This document shows positions 38,338 through 49,153 of a stretch of DNA of 64,000 nt, in pieces. A program made the position numbers and the translations under genes. The notes under the pieces were generated by a model, which saw nothing but the letters and a program-made list of their open reading frames with translations, was not told the DNA's origin and searched no databases. The stretch is from positions 744,001 through 808,000 of the forward strand of contig JAGMUV010000001.1 of the NCBI GenBank assembly GCA_020744425.1, written 5' to 3'. The stretch is from Dactylonectria macrodidyma (Eukaryota > Ascomycota > Sordariomycetes > Hypocreales > Nectriaceae). Every line of letters begins with the position of its first letter. Positions within the stretch are counted from its first letter, which is position 1.

Positions 38338-40288
38338 AACACGTGTCGCGATTGGGAATTTAATTTTAATTTAATACAATTCCATCTCTTCATAGGCAAT
38401 GCTGAGGTTTGGGGCTACGTATTTGCATCCTGCTTGGGATGGTCCCTGCAGCCGTCCCGGTCGGAGCCCTATCAAACCGCGTCCCGCCCATGGCAACGGC
38501 GACAGATGCCGATGAGATGTTGAGTCAGATTCTACCCCAGAATCTCCATCGAACGGCCGTTGAGACGATGACCATGTACCGTATGTACAGTGACAAGACG
38601 GGGTGCCCAAGCAGCGCGCCACGAACGAACGCAAGCAGCGGGTCCGGGGTCGACAGCGCTTCTGCGAGTCGGTGGTCGGTGTCCGGACAGGGGCAATTTA
38701 GAACAAAGACGGGGTAGACATTTGAACGCCGTGATTTGTCAGTGATTACCGACCAGATCCCGGGGTAAGTTGAATAACACTCGATTGCTTTTGTTGACCA
38801 GCTACGGCGACATGTAATAGCCGCCGGTGGAGGGTGTCGCGGACGTGATAGCCGACTGGGAGCCGATATGTGGTCCGTGCCCTTCTCGGCCGGGCGGAAG
38901 CCTTGGAGGCATTGGAGGGGTGTGTCTGGTGGGGAAGGTGCGGCTGTTTCGGTTCCGGGCAACGGACTCCGCGTTGCGTTATGGGGGCGGGAGACCCGGA
39001 GGTGGCTGAGCCTCCCATATTGGGCCGCGTTGAGCCTCACCTGAGGTACTTGGTACATCGGCTCCAGCATCCGGGTGTCCGTGGCGTCTGTCAGTTCTAG
39101 GTGCGATTAGTGCCTGGCCCTTCTGTCATGGCAGAGCTCATCTCAGTCCACAATGCAAGCCGCGGCAGGGCACGGGACAATGCGCAACTCAGTCGATGCT
39201 CGTTCAACAAGATAAATTACGGGGGCATATCAGCTCATCATTATCAGCAAGATTCGCACTGACCGCCACGGTGCAGATCGTGCCATGGGGCCAACAGAGA
39301 CGCAGGCGCAAGGCACGGTTTGCCAACTGGAAAATAAATCCGGGCGGGGCACTCAATTATTGGGGACGTGTCTCGCATTCTTGGAGAGCGAGAGTTGGAG
39401 CTGGATAAATGTCCCAGGTACTTCTGGCCAGCGGTGACGTCCTGTGGCTCAACAGCACTCACCTCGCAGGTATTCCCCCACTCCACCTCAGGCTCACCTC
39501 GGACACTGGTCAGGTACCGCGCCATACACAGGCCCTGTGTCTCCCCCCTTGCGCGTGCAGGAGATGGGAACCCCATGTTGCGGAAGCTTCCACCTTGCAA
39601 TTCGTCCATCTTCGCCAGCTGTCAAGTTGTTCCCTCAGCCATGAGCAGACGTACAGTTACCTCGACAATGGCGCCGGCGCAGGCGCAACTGTGGGCTGAT
39701 GGGGCTCCACCCATGATGGGGAATTTGGAGAAAACGGGACCCCGCCATGGATGCTTCGGTGGATGAATGAAGTACTGGTACGAGTGATGCCCCCAAAGTG
39801 TGCTCATGGTTGCACTCTAATGGGTGCTAGAAGAGGTAATCGGCCCCTAAACCAAACCCCCGAAGGACGCAACCCTCAGCGGCCGGCCACGAAGCTTCAT
39901 GTACCGCCACCCGGTGCCTTTGTGGCCTCTCTGGCGGTTCCAGCTCCACACCTTTGTCACCCCGACGAACTAGTCCGTCTGAGGCGACACTTTCCAGGTT
40001 TCCCCCCTCCTCTTGGCCCTCTTGGGTCCCATCTCTGGGTTCATCTTCTGGGTCCCCTCTTCTGGATCCCGGCGGGCGGGACAAGGGCTCGTGTCTTTCT
40101 AGCTCTCAGGCTCCTCCTAACTACCTACTTCTACTTCTACCTCGCTCTCCCCCTCCTCCTCCTTCTTTTTCTTGCTCCCGGTCGTCTCGCTCTCTGTCTC
40201 TTTCCTGGTCGTCAATTGGGGCTTGTCCGTGTCTCGATCATAATTATCTTCCCGCTCTCCCCTCTTGTCGCACAAGGTTTGCATCATC
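38338..40288. other. Long upstream region of ACH1, no gene recognised
   Basis: 1.95 kb. Some frames are long because the sequence is GC-rich (for example - strand 39070-38525), but they overlap in several frames and lack family features or splice structure. I read the stretch as promoter and leader, perhaps with unrecognised sequence further left. Confidence 0.45.
40096..40275 (+). promoter_or_regulatory. Pyrimidine-rich core promoter/leader of ACH1
   Basis: About 180 bases dominated by C and T on the coding strand (for example ctcctcctccttctttttct), ending 13 bases before the ATG. CT-rich tracts at transcription starts are typical of strongly expressed genes of filamentous fungi. Confidence 0.6.
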
Positions 40289-42261
40289 ATGGCGTCTCCC
40301 ATCGCCTCCAACGCTCTCAAGGCGCGCGTCGGCAGCGCTTCCCTCCTTAAGAAGCTGGCTCGCCCCGAGGATCTCATTCACCACTTCCCCAATGGCGCCT
40401 ACATTGGCTGGTCTGGCTTCACCGGTGTTGGATATCCCAAGTAAGTTTTTGTCCTTCGGTAGTCGAGCTGCTGTGTTGTGTTGTTCTGCGCTGTCCTGGT
40501 TGCTTTGCGCGCTGCGGAACCGCACCAACTTCGCATGACGCCGCTTTCGGTCACTTTCCCCCACTCCGGCCGGTTCTCCCGCAATCCCGAGCATCCTCCG
40601 TGCTATTTCCCACCACTCGGCCAAAATTCCACGGGCGCTTCTTTAGAACCGACAGAAACTACTAAGGAAAAAAAGTAGCTGACATGGGTTTTCTCCCCAC
40701 TGTAGGAAGGTCCCCACCGCCATGGCCGACTATGTCGAGGCCAACAAGCTCCAGGGCAAGCTCAAGTACTCGCTCTTCGTTGGTGCCTCTTCCGGCGCCG
40801 AGACCGAGAACCGATGGGCCTCGCTCGACATGATTAACCGCCGAAGCCCTCACCAGGTCGGCAAGGACATTTCCAAGGGCATTAACGCCGGGCGCATCAA
40901 CTTCTTCGACAAGCATTTGTCCATGTTCCCCACTGACCTTGTCTACGTATGACGCGCCCGCCCCCACTGGAAATTCCAGGGAATCCGCGCTGACTGGAAG
41001 CTACAGGGCTACTACACCAAGGACCGTGAGAACAAGAACCTGGACGTCACCGTTGTTGAGGCCAGTGAGATTCTTGAGGATGGCAGCGTTATTCTCGGTG
41101 CCTCAATTGGTGCCACCCCCGAGCTGGTGCAGATGGCTGATAAGGTATGTGTTTTTCCTGGGCTGCAATGGGATGTTGGAGATGCAGAGGAGCTTACATT
41201 GAACCATCTAGGTCATCATCGAGGTTAACACCTCCATCCCCTCCTTCAAGGGTCTCCACGATGTCACCTTCACCGATCTTCCTCCCCACCGCAAGCCCTA
41301 CCAGATCACCAACGTCCGAGACCGCATCGGCTCCGAGTCCCTGGCCATCGACCCGGCCAAGATTGTCGCTATCGTCGAGTCAGACTACCAGGACGCCACC
41401 GCGGACAACACGCCCGCCGACGACAACTCGTTCCGTATCGCGGGCCACCTGATCGAGTTCCTTGAGCACGAAGTCACTCGCGGCCGTCTGCCCGAGAACC
41501 TGCTGCCCCTGCAGTCCGGCATTGGCAACGTGGCCAACGCCATCATCGGCGGCCTCAGCGAGTCCAAGTTCAAGAACCTCGAGGTGTGGACCGAGGTCAT
41601 CCAGGACACCTTCCTCGACCTCTTCGACTCGGGCAAGCTCGACTACGCCACGGCCACGTCGGTGCGCTTCTCGCCCGAGGGCTTCCGCCGCTTCTACGAC
41701 AACTGGGACGCCTACGCGCCCAAGACGCTCCTCCGCAGCCAGGCCGTGTCCAACGCCCCCGAGATCATCCGCCGCCTCGGCATCATCGGCATGAACACCC
41801 CCGTCGAGGTCGACATCTACGCCCACGCCAACTCCACCTGCGTTAACGGCTCCCGCATGCTCAACGGCCTCGGCGGCTCCGCCGACTTCCTCCGCAACTC
41901 CAAGTACTCCATCATGCACACGCCCTCGAGCCGGCCCTCCAAGACCGACCCCCATGGCGTGTCCTGCATCGTCCCCATGTGCACCCACATCGACCAGACC
42001 GAGCACGACCTCGACGTCATTGTCACCGAGCAGGGTCTCGCCGACGTCCGCGGCCTCAGCCCCCGCGAGCGCGCCCGCGTCATCATCAACAAGTGCGCCC
42101 ACCCGGCCTACCAGCCCATCCTCACCCACTACTACGAGAAGGCCGAGAGCGAGTGCCTCAAGAAGGGCATGGGTCACGAGCCCCACCTGCTCTTCAACAG
42201 CTTCGACCTCCACAAGGCCCTGCAGGACGAGGGCAGCATGCTCAAGGTCAAGCCCTGGTAA
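40289..42261 (+). CDS. ACH1: Acetyl-CoA hydrolase / acyl-CoA:carboxylate CoA-transferase
   Basis: Four exons: 40289-40440, 40706-40946, 41007-41144, 41212-42261. Introns start GTAAGT, GTATGA and GTATGT and end TAG, CAG and TAG. The product is 526 aa, about the length of yeast Ach1. Recognisable blocks are [16 protein letters not shown] near the start, [62 protein letters not shown] and [17 protein letters not shown]. Fungal Ach1/CoaT moves CoA between acetyl-, propionyl- and succinyl-CoA and their acids in mitochondria, serving acetate use and propionyl-CoA detoxification. Codon use is strongly C-ending, as in highly expressed genes. The N-terminus ([15 protein letters not shown]) could serve as a weak mitochondrial presequence. 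Confidence 0.95.
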
Positions 42262-43096
42262 ATTATGTAACAAACCAAGGAAAAAAAAAAAAATGTAAAA
42301 ACGAAGCAAGCAGCGAAAGAGACAGAGGCGGAGCCGCAGAGACATGTCAGCGTTATTTTTTTACGGAATGTAGTGCAAAGGGTTTTTTCGTTACAGTACA
42401 TACTCTGGTCTATAGATATTGGGTATTAGTCCTAGGACAATTGGAGTACTCGTTGAACTGTATTGTTCTGATGCGATCGTGATGTCTCAGGATAGACAAT
42501 GGTTGGAGCCCGAACCGGCGCATGGTAACTATAGAAAGCACTCTGTTTGCAAGGACAAATAACTACATTGGGACGACCCAAAGGTTGATCAGCGGTTCAC
42601 TAAAGGGTTTGACCACGGAGTGGCTACTAACGACCCGGCTCCTGGGGCCGGCCAGTGATATATTCATCAAGATTTAAGCCTCCTAGCCCGCATTAGCTGG
42701 AAATGCTTGATCTTAGGCAACTGTAAAGGCACTGGGTCTTGAAGTGCGTAAAATGTGAAGAAACCTGTTTTTGGGGGGGGGGAGGGGTTGGTTTTTTTGA
42801 CTTTGTGATAAAAGCAACTCGCCCTTGATGGTGCAGACAGCAACTTCGAAGAAGTGGCTGCTAACATTTCCCAGTCGATTGAGTTATCATATAAGAGGGG
42901 CGTCTAAGTAAAACCCTTGAGACACCTTGATATCTTTATTTAAAACTCTGATTAAATCCCAACTATAAAAACCTCTTCTATCCACTTTCTTGGTTTGAAG
43001 AGAAATCTCTGAAAGGAAATTTCAGCATCGAGCCGCGCCAGAATCACTACAACTAATCAAGTGGCGACGTGAACATTCATAGCGTATACCGCAATC
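42262..43096. other. Intergenic region, no gene recognised
   Basis: Contains the ACH1 3' flank with an A-rich stretch at 42280-42300 and a G-rich homopolymer (about 10 G, then GAGGGG) near 42772-42787. Nothing else was recognised. Confidence 0.5.
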
Positions 43097-44721
43097 ATGC
43101 CAACCTAGGCTTCTTTATCAGCTAAGATTCGCTCTATGGTGCTAGAGCTACTCACATGCCATCGCCATCTAGCTCTGTACACTACAGTCTCGAGGGAATG
43201 GCAGACCGTCATGGAAAAAAGACCTTCCGCCAGCTCAAGTTGAAACAATCATGCCTGGACGGCCTTGAACGGACAATTCAGCGACAACAGGGGCTAGTAA
43301 GGCACATTTGGCTAAATATCGAGCTTCGACCATACACCTGCCGATGCTGCCGAGAGTGTGAGTCGCTAACATGGACGCATATGAACAACAAAATCATCTT
43401 GGATGCCATTTCCAAGCTGTTTTCCGTTTTAAGCACCTGGAAACCAACAAGAGAAGGCTTGACGCTGGAGCAGAATGCATACTCGCCTAGCGATTCACAA
43501 CACTGGTGCAAGAACTGGTACTTCGGCGCGCCAGATAAAGATAACATTCTTGACCCTGAACGCCCTCTGCAGAACGATGCAACCGAAATCGATGATCCAA
43601 ACCATGGCTGGAGAAACGGTATGCAGATTGATCCCCCAAATAATGACGCCATACGACGACCCCATGCAACGGTCTCAATAAAAATCCCGAAAGAGACCCC
43701 CAAAGTAGAAGCAGTCACAGCATTTCTTCTTCGTCGACAATGTCGTCGTCAGTGGGATCCCTCTACCCTGTCGTGCCTGTGGAAAAAACTCCCCCAGCTG
43801 GAGTCTATCATGTATGAGCCGTGGCAGCTATACGACAAAGACATCCAGTACCTCTTATGGGAACCGGGTATGTAGCCATGTTCATATCAGGGGAATATTG
43901 AGACCGCTAACATGTACACTATAGGCTACCTGGAGCTGATCAATACACCTACCTAAAGGTCTCAAGAAACTATCAGTATTCAAAGATTTCAACGAAACCC
44001 TTATTGCGCTAATCCGAGCCCAACAAGATGAGTATCCAGAATTCGACCTGGATCGGGTTCGAGTTACAACCCCGGACGTTGGTGCAGCATTTGCAACGAG
44101 AAGCCTCAAACTTGGGCAACTCTCTGTCTCGTTCATAGCTAATGCCTACTGCTTCTTTGAGGCACGCCAACCGCAATGGAGATGGGATCACCTGCAATCA
44201 CTTACGTTGACATCGCGACTGATGAACCCCAGATCAGAGGCTCAATCGATCAACAAAATGTTACAACGAGCCGGGGAAGCTGCAATTTTCATGCCAAAAC
44301 TACACACAATGACCTTGTGGAATGGTGCAAGGGAGAAGCTTGCGCATTTACCTATCGCAAGCAAGATGCTTCTATTACCTGGAGAGGGACTTGGGAGCTC
44401 AAGTTAGGGCGCCCTGTACTACATACGTGGAAAAAGGTTGCACTTGAGTATGCTAGACACGAATTCCGAGTCGATTTGCAGCTTCTAGGTAACGAGATCC
44501 GATCTCATGGGGACGCCATTTGTCACATCTATCAACTGTTGAGACTGAAGATAAAGTCTCAAAGGCTCGGATCTCTAGTAAACCGGTCTCAAAGACCCGG
44601 CTTCCTAACAAGCCGGTCTCGAAGACCCGGCTTCCTAACAAGCCGGTCTCAAAGACCCGGATCCCTTGGGATCCGGTCTACCGAGAACCTTATCATAGCT
44701 ATGAGGGCAACCTACAAATAG
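43097..44721 (+). pseudogene. DUF6546 (F-box-like) protein gene, inactivated
   Basis: The sequence follows the fungal DUF6546 family, common in Fusarium and relatives. It begins MPT-stop-ASLSAKIRSMVLELL at 43097, so an expected Trp codon is TAG. A frame change near 43217 (A-run) separates YTTVSREWQTVMEK from KTFRQLKLKQSCLDGLER. A long frame then runs to 43875 (VRHIWLNIELRPYTCRCC, WYFGAPDKD, AVTAFLLRRQCRR). An intron-like GTATGT..TAG (43870-43924) follows, but the reading frame after it needs shifts near 43950 and 44325 to continue through QQDEYPEFDLDRVRV, MPKLHTMTLWNG and EACAFTYRKQDASITWRGTW. At least one stop and three shifts make it non-functional. The tail runs into 30-bp repeats. Confidence 0.8.
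44551..44670 (+). repeat. Tandem 30-bp repeat with palindromic core, about four units
   Basis: Units at about 44553, 44583, 44613 and 44643; the last three are nearly identical. The core CCGGTCTCAAAGACCCGG is close to self-complementary. In the frame of the DUF6546 remnant each unit encodes ten residues (RSQRPGFLTS-like). The first unit is degenerate. Confidence 0.85.
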
Positions 44722-45818
44722 GTCTGCCGCGAGCCCTCAGTTAGATAGAAATCAAGAGCTTCTACTTACATCACAATGTACCCTTCCTATCAGATGCAAC
44801 ACCATTAAACATTTGGATTTGCCGTCTGTAATTGATCCTATATCCTTGAGGCAGATACGGAGGGAAAACGGATAAGATTGTTATCAGCTCTAGGTACCTC
44901 TAACAAACGTCGGCTCAGTAGCTAGGATTTGAGAAAACTTGAATATATTACTGATATCCAAAGGGCATTGTTCCTCAAGTTTAAAAAATTTATACTGCCA
45001 TGACCTACTTGCATCACTTCCCTTGACCTAAACTCCTATTAGGCTGCACTACCAGAGGCTGAGGAGATATTAACTCGTGGCAAAGTAGACCTAGGCCACG
45101 CGTCGCCAAGACCATTAAATGCAGAATCATGGTTGATCAAAGATGGATGATTGGTAATGCTGGATTTAGTTTGATCTAGTGTGATTTGATCTGATTATTC
45201 CCGTTGGCTTAGCAGGGGTGTCTTCACGTAATAAAGTTTATGTCGACGTGCCATAGCCTCCCTCGAGTTTGTTCTTTCCTGCACCTTCCCTATTGGTATG
45301 AGTCCATCACACCGCAACATGGAAATATCGGCATTATTGCGGGGGAAGTCTTCGGTACGTCCGGAACTCCGCATACTGAATCAAGGAAATGCGATATACC
45401 GCCCGCTGATATCTAGTGGTGGGTAAATATGCACAAGCGGCCCGTACTGTCTTTTCGGACGCTCTTAATTTTTAGTCACTGCACTAGTGTTTCATGTAGA
45501 CATTTACAGTCGTAGCGACATAGACCCAAGCTAGATTGATAACGAAATCGGCTATATCCCATCAGATCGCCGCGAACATGGGGATGCTTAATAATGTGCT
45601 GCAATTACCCGGCATTGCTCGGTTGCATGCAGTTCGGTTCGCGGGCCTACTTGGGGTTGCATATAGTCTGGGGTACGAATAATGAATCGGTGTTAAATAG
45701 CGTCCATCCCCGATCAGTTTCTACTTGTTTCACAGCCCTCACCTTGAACCGCATAGCCTAATACCTTGGCACATACACAGGCACTCGGCACTCGAGATAT
45801 TAATTTATAATTGTTAAG
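44722..45818. other. Intergenic region, no gene recognised
   Basis: 1.1 kb with no long frame or family feature. The last few hundred bases are the upstream region of the dienelactone hydrolase gene; CGG/CCG triplets around 45351-45377 could be zinc-cluster factor sites, but this is weak. Confidence 0.5.
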
Positions 45819-46896
45819 ATGCTCTACAAGACTTTCGTCTCTGCCCTCGTGGGTTTCTCGTCACTCGCGACAGCTGCCGCTCGTTACGATGGCATTGTCG
45901 CTCACACCGGCAATCCGGTGGGAAAGGAGGTGCAGCATGAAGGACGTAAGTTGGCAAGTTGGCTGTCGGCGCCATTCATCAGCCCTCATGTAGGTGGTTC
46001 GTTTTACTGACGCCAACGGTGCGACCATAGTCACCCTTTATGTGACCAAGCCTAAGGCCAGCGGCTACAAGAAATCCACCATCGGCGTGCTCTATCTCAC
46101 CGATGTCTTTGGCATCCAGCTCCCGCAAAACAAGCTGTATGTAAAGAGCCAAGTCCCAAGCTTAAGTCACAAGTCCCCGTTCCAAGTTGGAACCCATGGC
46201 ACCCCGTCGCGCCCAGAATTAACCCCACGACCATGATCAGACTTGCCGACAGCTTCGCCCGCGCTGGTTTCGTGACAGTGGCGCCCGACTTGTTCGACGG
46301 CTCTCCAGCACCCAATGACATTAACATTCCCGGCTTCAACACCACTGAGTTCCTCGCTAAGCACGGGACAAACGTTACTGACCCCATCATTACCACCGCC
46401 CTCTCGTACCTCCGCGAGGACCTCGGTGTCGACAAAGTGGCCGTCACTGGCTATTGCTTTGGCGGGCGTTACACCTTCCGCTTCCTTGCCGACGGCAAAG
46501 GTGCTGATGTCGGCTTCGCTGCCCACCCGAGTCTACTCACCGACGAAGAGATCCTGGCCATTACTGGACCAGCCACCGTAGCCGCAGCCGGTACGTCTCA
46601 TCTCATAGATCCCATCCGTTTCGTCCATTGCCCGGAAGTGGTAGAGGAAACCTGGACCCACGGCATTAACATCCCGCTAACTCCTTTACGCAGAAACCGA
46701 TTCACTCATGTCCCCTGCTCGCAGGGCCCAGGTTGAGGCCTTGCTCCAGCAGACTGGGCAAACATACTCGCTGGCATTGTACAGTGGCACTTCTCATGGT
46801 TTCGGTGTGCGTGCCAATGTTTCAGACCCCGAGCAGAAGTTTGGCAAGGAGGAAGCCTTTTATCAGGCGGTGCGATTCTTCAAAACGTGGGCATAG
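45819..46896 (+). CDS. Secreted dienelactone hydrolase family protein
   Basis: Exons 45819-45945, 46031-46136, 46241-46590 and 46694-46896, introns GT..AG, 261 aa. Residues 1-21 form a signal peptide (MLYKTFVSALVGFSSLATAAA). The DLH fold is shown by IGVLYLTDVFGIQ, VAPDLFDGSPAP, the nucleophile elbow TGYCFGGR with Cys150, and His229 in SGTSHGF; the cysteine nucleophile is the family hallmark. DLH enzymes open dienelactones in aromatic breakdown, but fungal members include hydrolases acting on other lactones and esters. It is on the + strand and convergent with the DUF1479 gene, 272 bp away. The first intron is an 85-base GTAAGT..ATAG; an earlier AG would bring in a stop. Confidence 0.88.
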
Positions 46897-47168
46897 GTTG
46901 GAGGAGATTAGTTGGTAATCTCGATTGCGATATGTCTGGAGTGAGAGAGAGTGAAGCTACGCCAGCCCAGCCAAGCGTTATTATGTAAATTATATACTAC
47001 TGTATATATTCAGAAGCTGACACTAAACCTTACAGTCAACCTGGTCAATAATGATAAAGTGATTACAGGGCCCTCGTTGTTATGTTGTTGTGTCTTTTAA
47101 TCTGAGCTCAACTGGTCTCATTTCACACATAGACGGAAAGAGTGTATACTTTCCTCCACTTCTTCCTT
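46897..47168. other. Short convergent intergenic region
   Basis: 3' flanks of the dienelactone hydrolase and DUF1479 genes. No feature beyond AT-rich stretches around 46980-47010. Confidence 0.5.
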
Positions 47169-48542
47169 TCACAAGAGCCCAAATCCCAAGACAGCCTTTC
47201 CTTCTTCAGACACATCAGCGAAACCCCTGTATCCTTTCAATTTAGACTCATCAACAGCGACGTTGGGACAGTCGGGAGGACCATTCCCATCTAGCGCCGC
47301 CTTTAGCTGCTCCTTGACGTACTCCTTATTGCGAGGGGTTGTCGGGCATGCAGCCGCATAGACTACGCTGGCATCCTGATCACCTAGATGCTCGGGGTCG
47401 ACGGCGTGGCACATCTATGCACGATTAGATTCAATTCGAATGTCGGGCAATTGGGTAATACTCACATCTGTGTGCCACCAGACCGTATCACCCGGGTTCA
47501 TGGGCGGAATGTGCACAAGACACTCTTGCAGCCCCAGATGCGGATGCGAACTCGGACTAAGTCGCTGGCTTTGCTCCCTAAGCGTCCCAGGAAACCAGCT
47601 CGAGTCGGGGTCAAACGTCCACTTGCTCGCATCCATAATGTCGTCACGATTCGCTGGGGGCGCGAAGAATGGCCTTAGGACTACATAGGCAATGACAGTC
47701 GAGACTTCGGGGTAGAGCATCAGCGTACCGCGCGAAGCTGATGCCGGCGTCAGCGCCGTCCAGCCCTGAAAGGAGCGGAAGACGACAGAGTGCGCGTTCG
47801 CCTTGAATAGGAACTGGTCGGCGTCTTTGCGCACATTTAGGTCGTATGCATCGTGAAGCTCCGGGTTGCCAGAAAAGATGCTATCGTATACCTTACGGTA
47901 CCGCGCATCTGCCCAGCGGCACAGGCTACCGGCGTCGATATGAGGCCCGAGACCCAGGAAGGCTTGGCCGGGAGGACGGATCCGCGCTGCGTCTGTGTAG
48001 CTGAGCGGCTCCGGGCTTGTTCCTCCAGACTCATCGTGGAAGAGCGAGTTGAGGGTTCTTTGCAAGAGTATCTGGTTCGGGTGCGTCCGAATGGCGACCT
48101 GGGTGGGGGAGTTGTACACCCGAAGCATTGAAGGAGACTCTACCGGCCAACCGCTGATGCTGTCTTTGTTGTCGGCCACGAAGGTCTTGAAGTCGTTAAA
48201 CAGTTCCGTTGCCTCGGTGCTTCCGACAACGCTCCTGACGATGCAGCAGCCACTAGACTTGAGCTCTGCCCGTCGCGAATCTGAAAGACCCCCATCGAGC
48301 ACCTCCTCCATGTCCAATACGGGAACGGCTTCACTACCCAGCGTGCTCAGTCTCTCCCTGACAGCCTCGAGAGCCTTGCAGACCTTCAACCAGCTCTCGC
48401 GGAGCGCTTCTTCGCCGTACTGCGCGATGACCTCGGCCTTGGCGTTGGCCGAGAAGGCGGCGCCTATGGTCTCTTCAGAAAGGCCCTTCGGCGGGGTCTC
48501 GAACTCTTGCCATGCTGGCCAGCTTTGAAGCTTTCCTGGCAT
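47169..48542 (-). CDS. DUF1479 family putative Fe(II)/2-oxoglutarate oxygenase
   Basis: Exons 48542-47466 and 47414-47169, intron GTGAGT..TAG (51 bp), 440 aa. It matches the DUF1479 (PF07350) layout: an N-terminal helical part, IVRSVVGSTEATELFNDFK near 101-119, SPTQVAIRTHPNQ near 145-157, then a jelly-roll core. Probable metal ligands are His201 and Asp203 (GLGPHIDAGSL) and a distal His at 357 or 362 (PGDTVWWHTD then MCHAVD). The motif is split exactly by the intron, which supports the splice. The family is related to bacterial YbiU and has no established substrate. Cytosolic. It is divergent from the sugar transporter across 611 bp, hinting at co-regulation. Confidence 0.88.
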
Positions 48543-49153
48543 TTCTGTATAATTGGTACTTTGGTGTCTAACGGGAAATGAGAGGTGAAAATGTTCACAG
48601 GTGACGACGTTGGCGGAAGCTGCGATGTCTTAGCGTGTGCGTTATCATATAAGTTATCTCAGCCCAATTCAGTGGGTGTGAGGGGAAGTCGGACATGCCG
48701 ACAATTTGTGGATACTTTCATTGCTTAAATGCTTGTTTCAATGAACATTGAAGTCTGTCGGAGCCTGTCGGCGTCGATCGGACCCTGCTTACCTATCGGA
48801 CGGAGCGGGGATGACGATCCTACGTCTATATCCAGCCATCGATATTGCATGGTATTGTCGGCTTGTCCATATCAACATGATGGCATTCTAATCACCATGT
48901 CTCTCAAATAAAGCTCCGTAGAACCGCGTCTTAGAGAACCGTATCTCTCTCTCCATGCTATCTAGTCCTCCCTTACATTTGTGATCAAGTATATAGATCT
49001 AATTGTGGTTCCGAACAACGTCTGTATTTGCTTCTTGCATGTTCCCTCGCAGACAACCCGTCGTTCAATTGGAACCGAGAAATAAATGCATTTCACTTGT
49101 TCTTGTCTCTTGTTACACTCACCTCAAACCATAGCTTAGTTACAGCCGGCACC
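48543..49153. promoter_or_regulatory. Divergent promoter region of DUF1479 gene and sugar transporter
   Basis: 611 bp between two starts. It contains several CGG triplets in close spacing around 48758-48810 (cggagcctgtcggcgtcgat and tatcggacggagcgg), a pattern compatible with zinc-cluster activator sites. No defined consensus was recognised. Confidence 0.4.

Noticed and set aside
38525..39070. - strand open frame of 181 codons upstream of ACH1
   Set aside because: Pro/Ser/Arg-rich composition typical of GC-rich non-coding DNA, several overlapping frames of similar quality, no family feature.
41380..42345. - strand open frame of 321 codons opposite ACH1
   Set aside because: Mirror of strongly C-ending codons of ACH1; Val/Glu/Gly-rich text without domains.
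42770..42790. G-rich homopolymer as a quadruplex or regulatory element
   Set aside because: A single run without spaced G tracts; could be sequencing noise and has no supported function.
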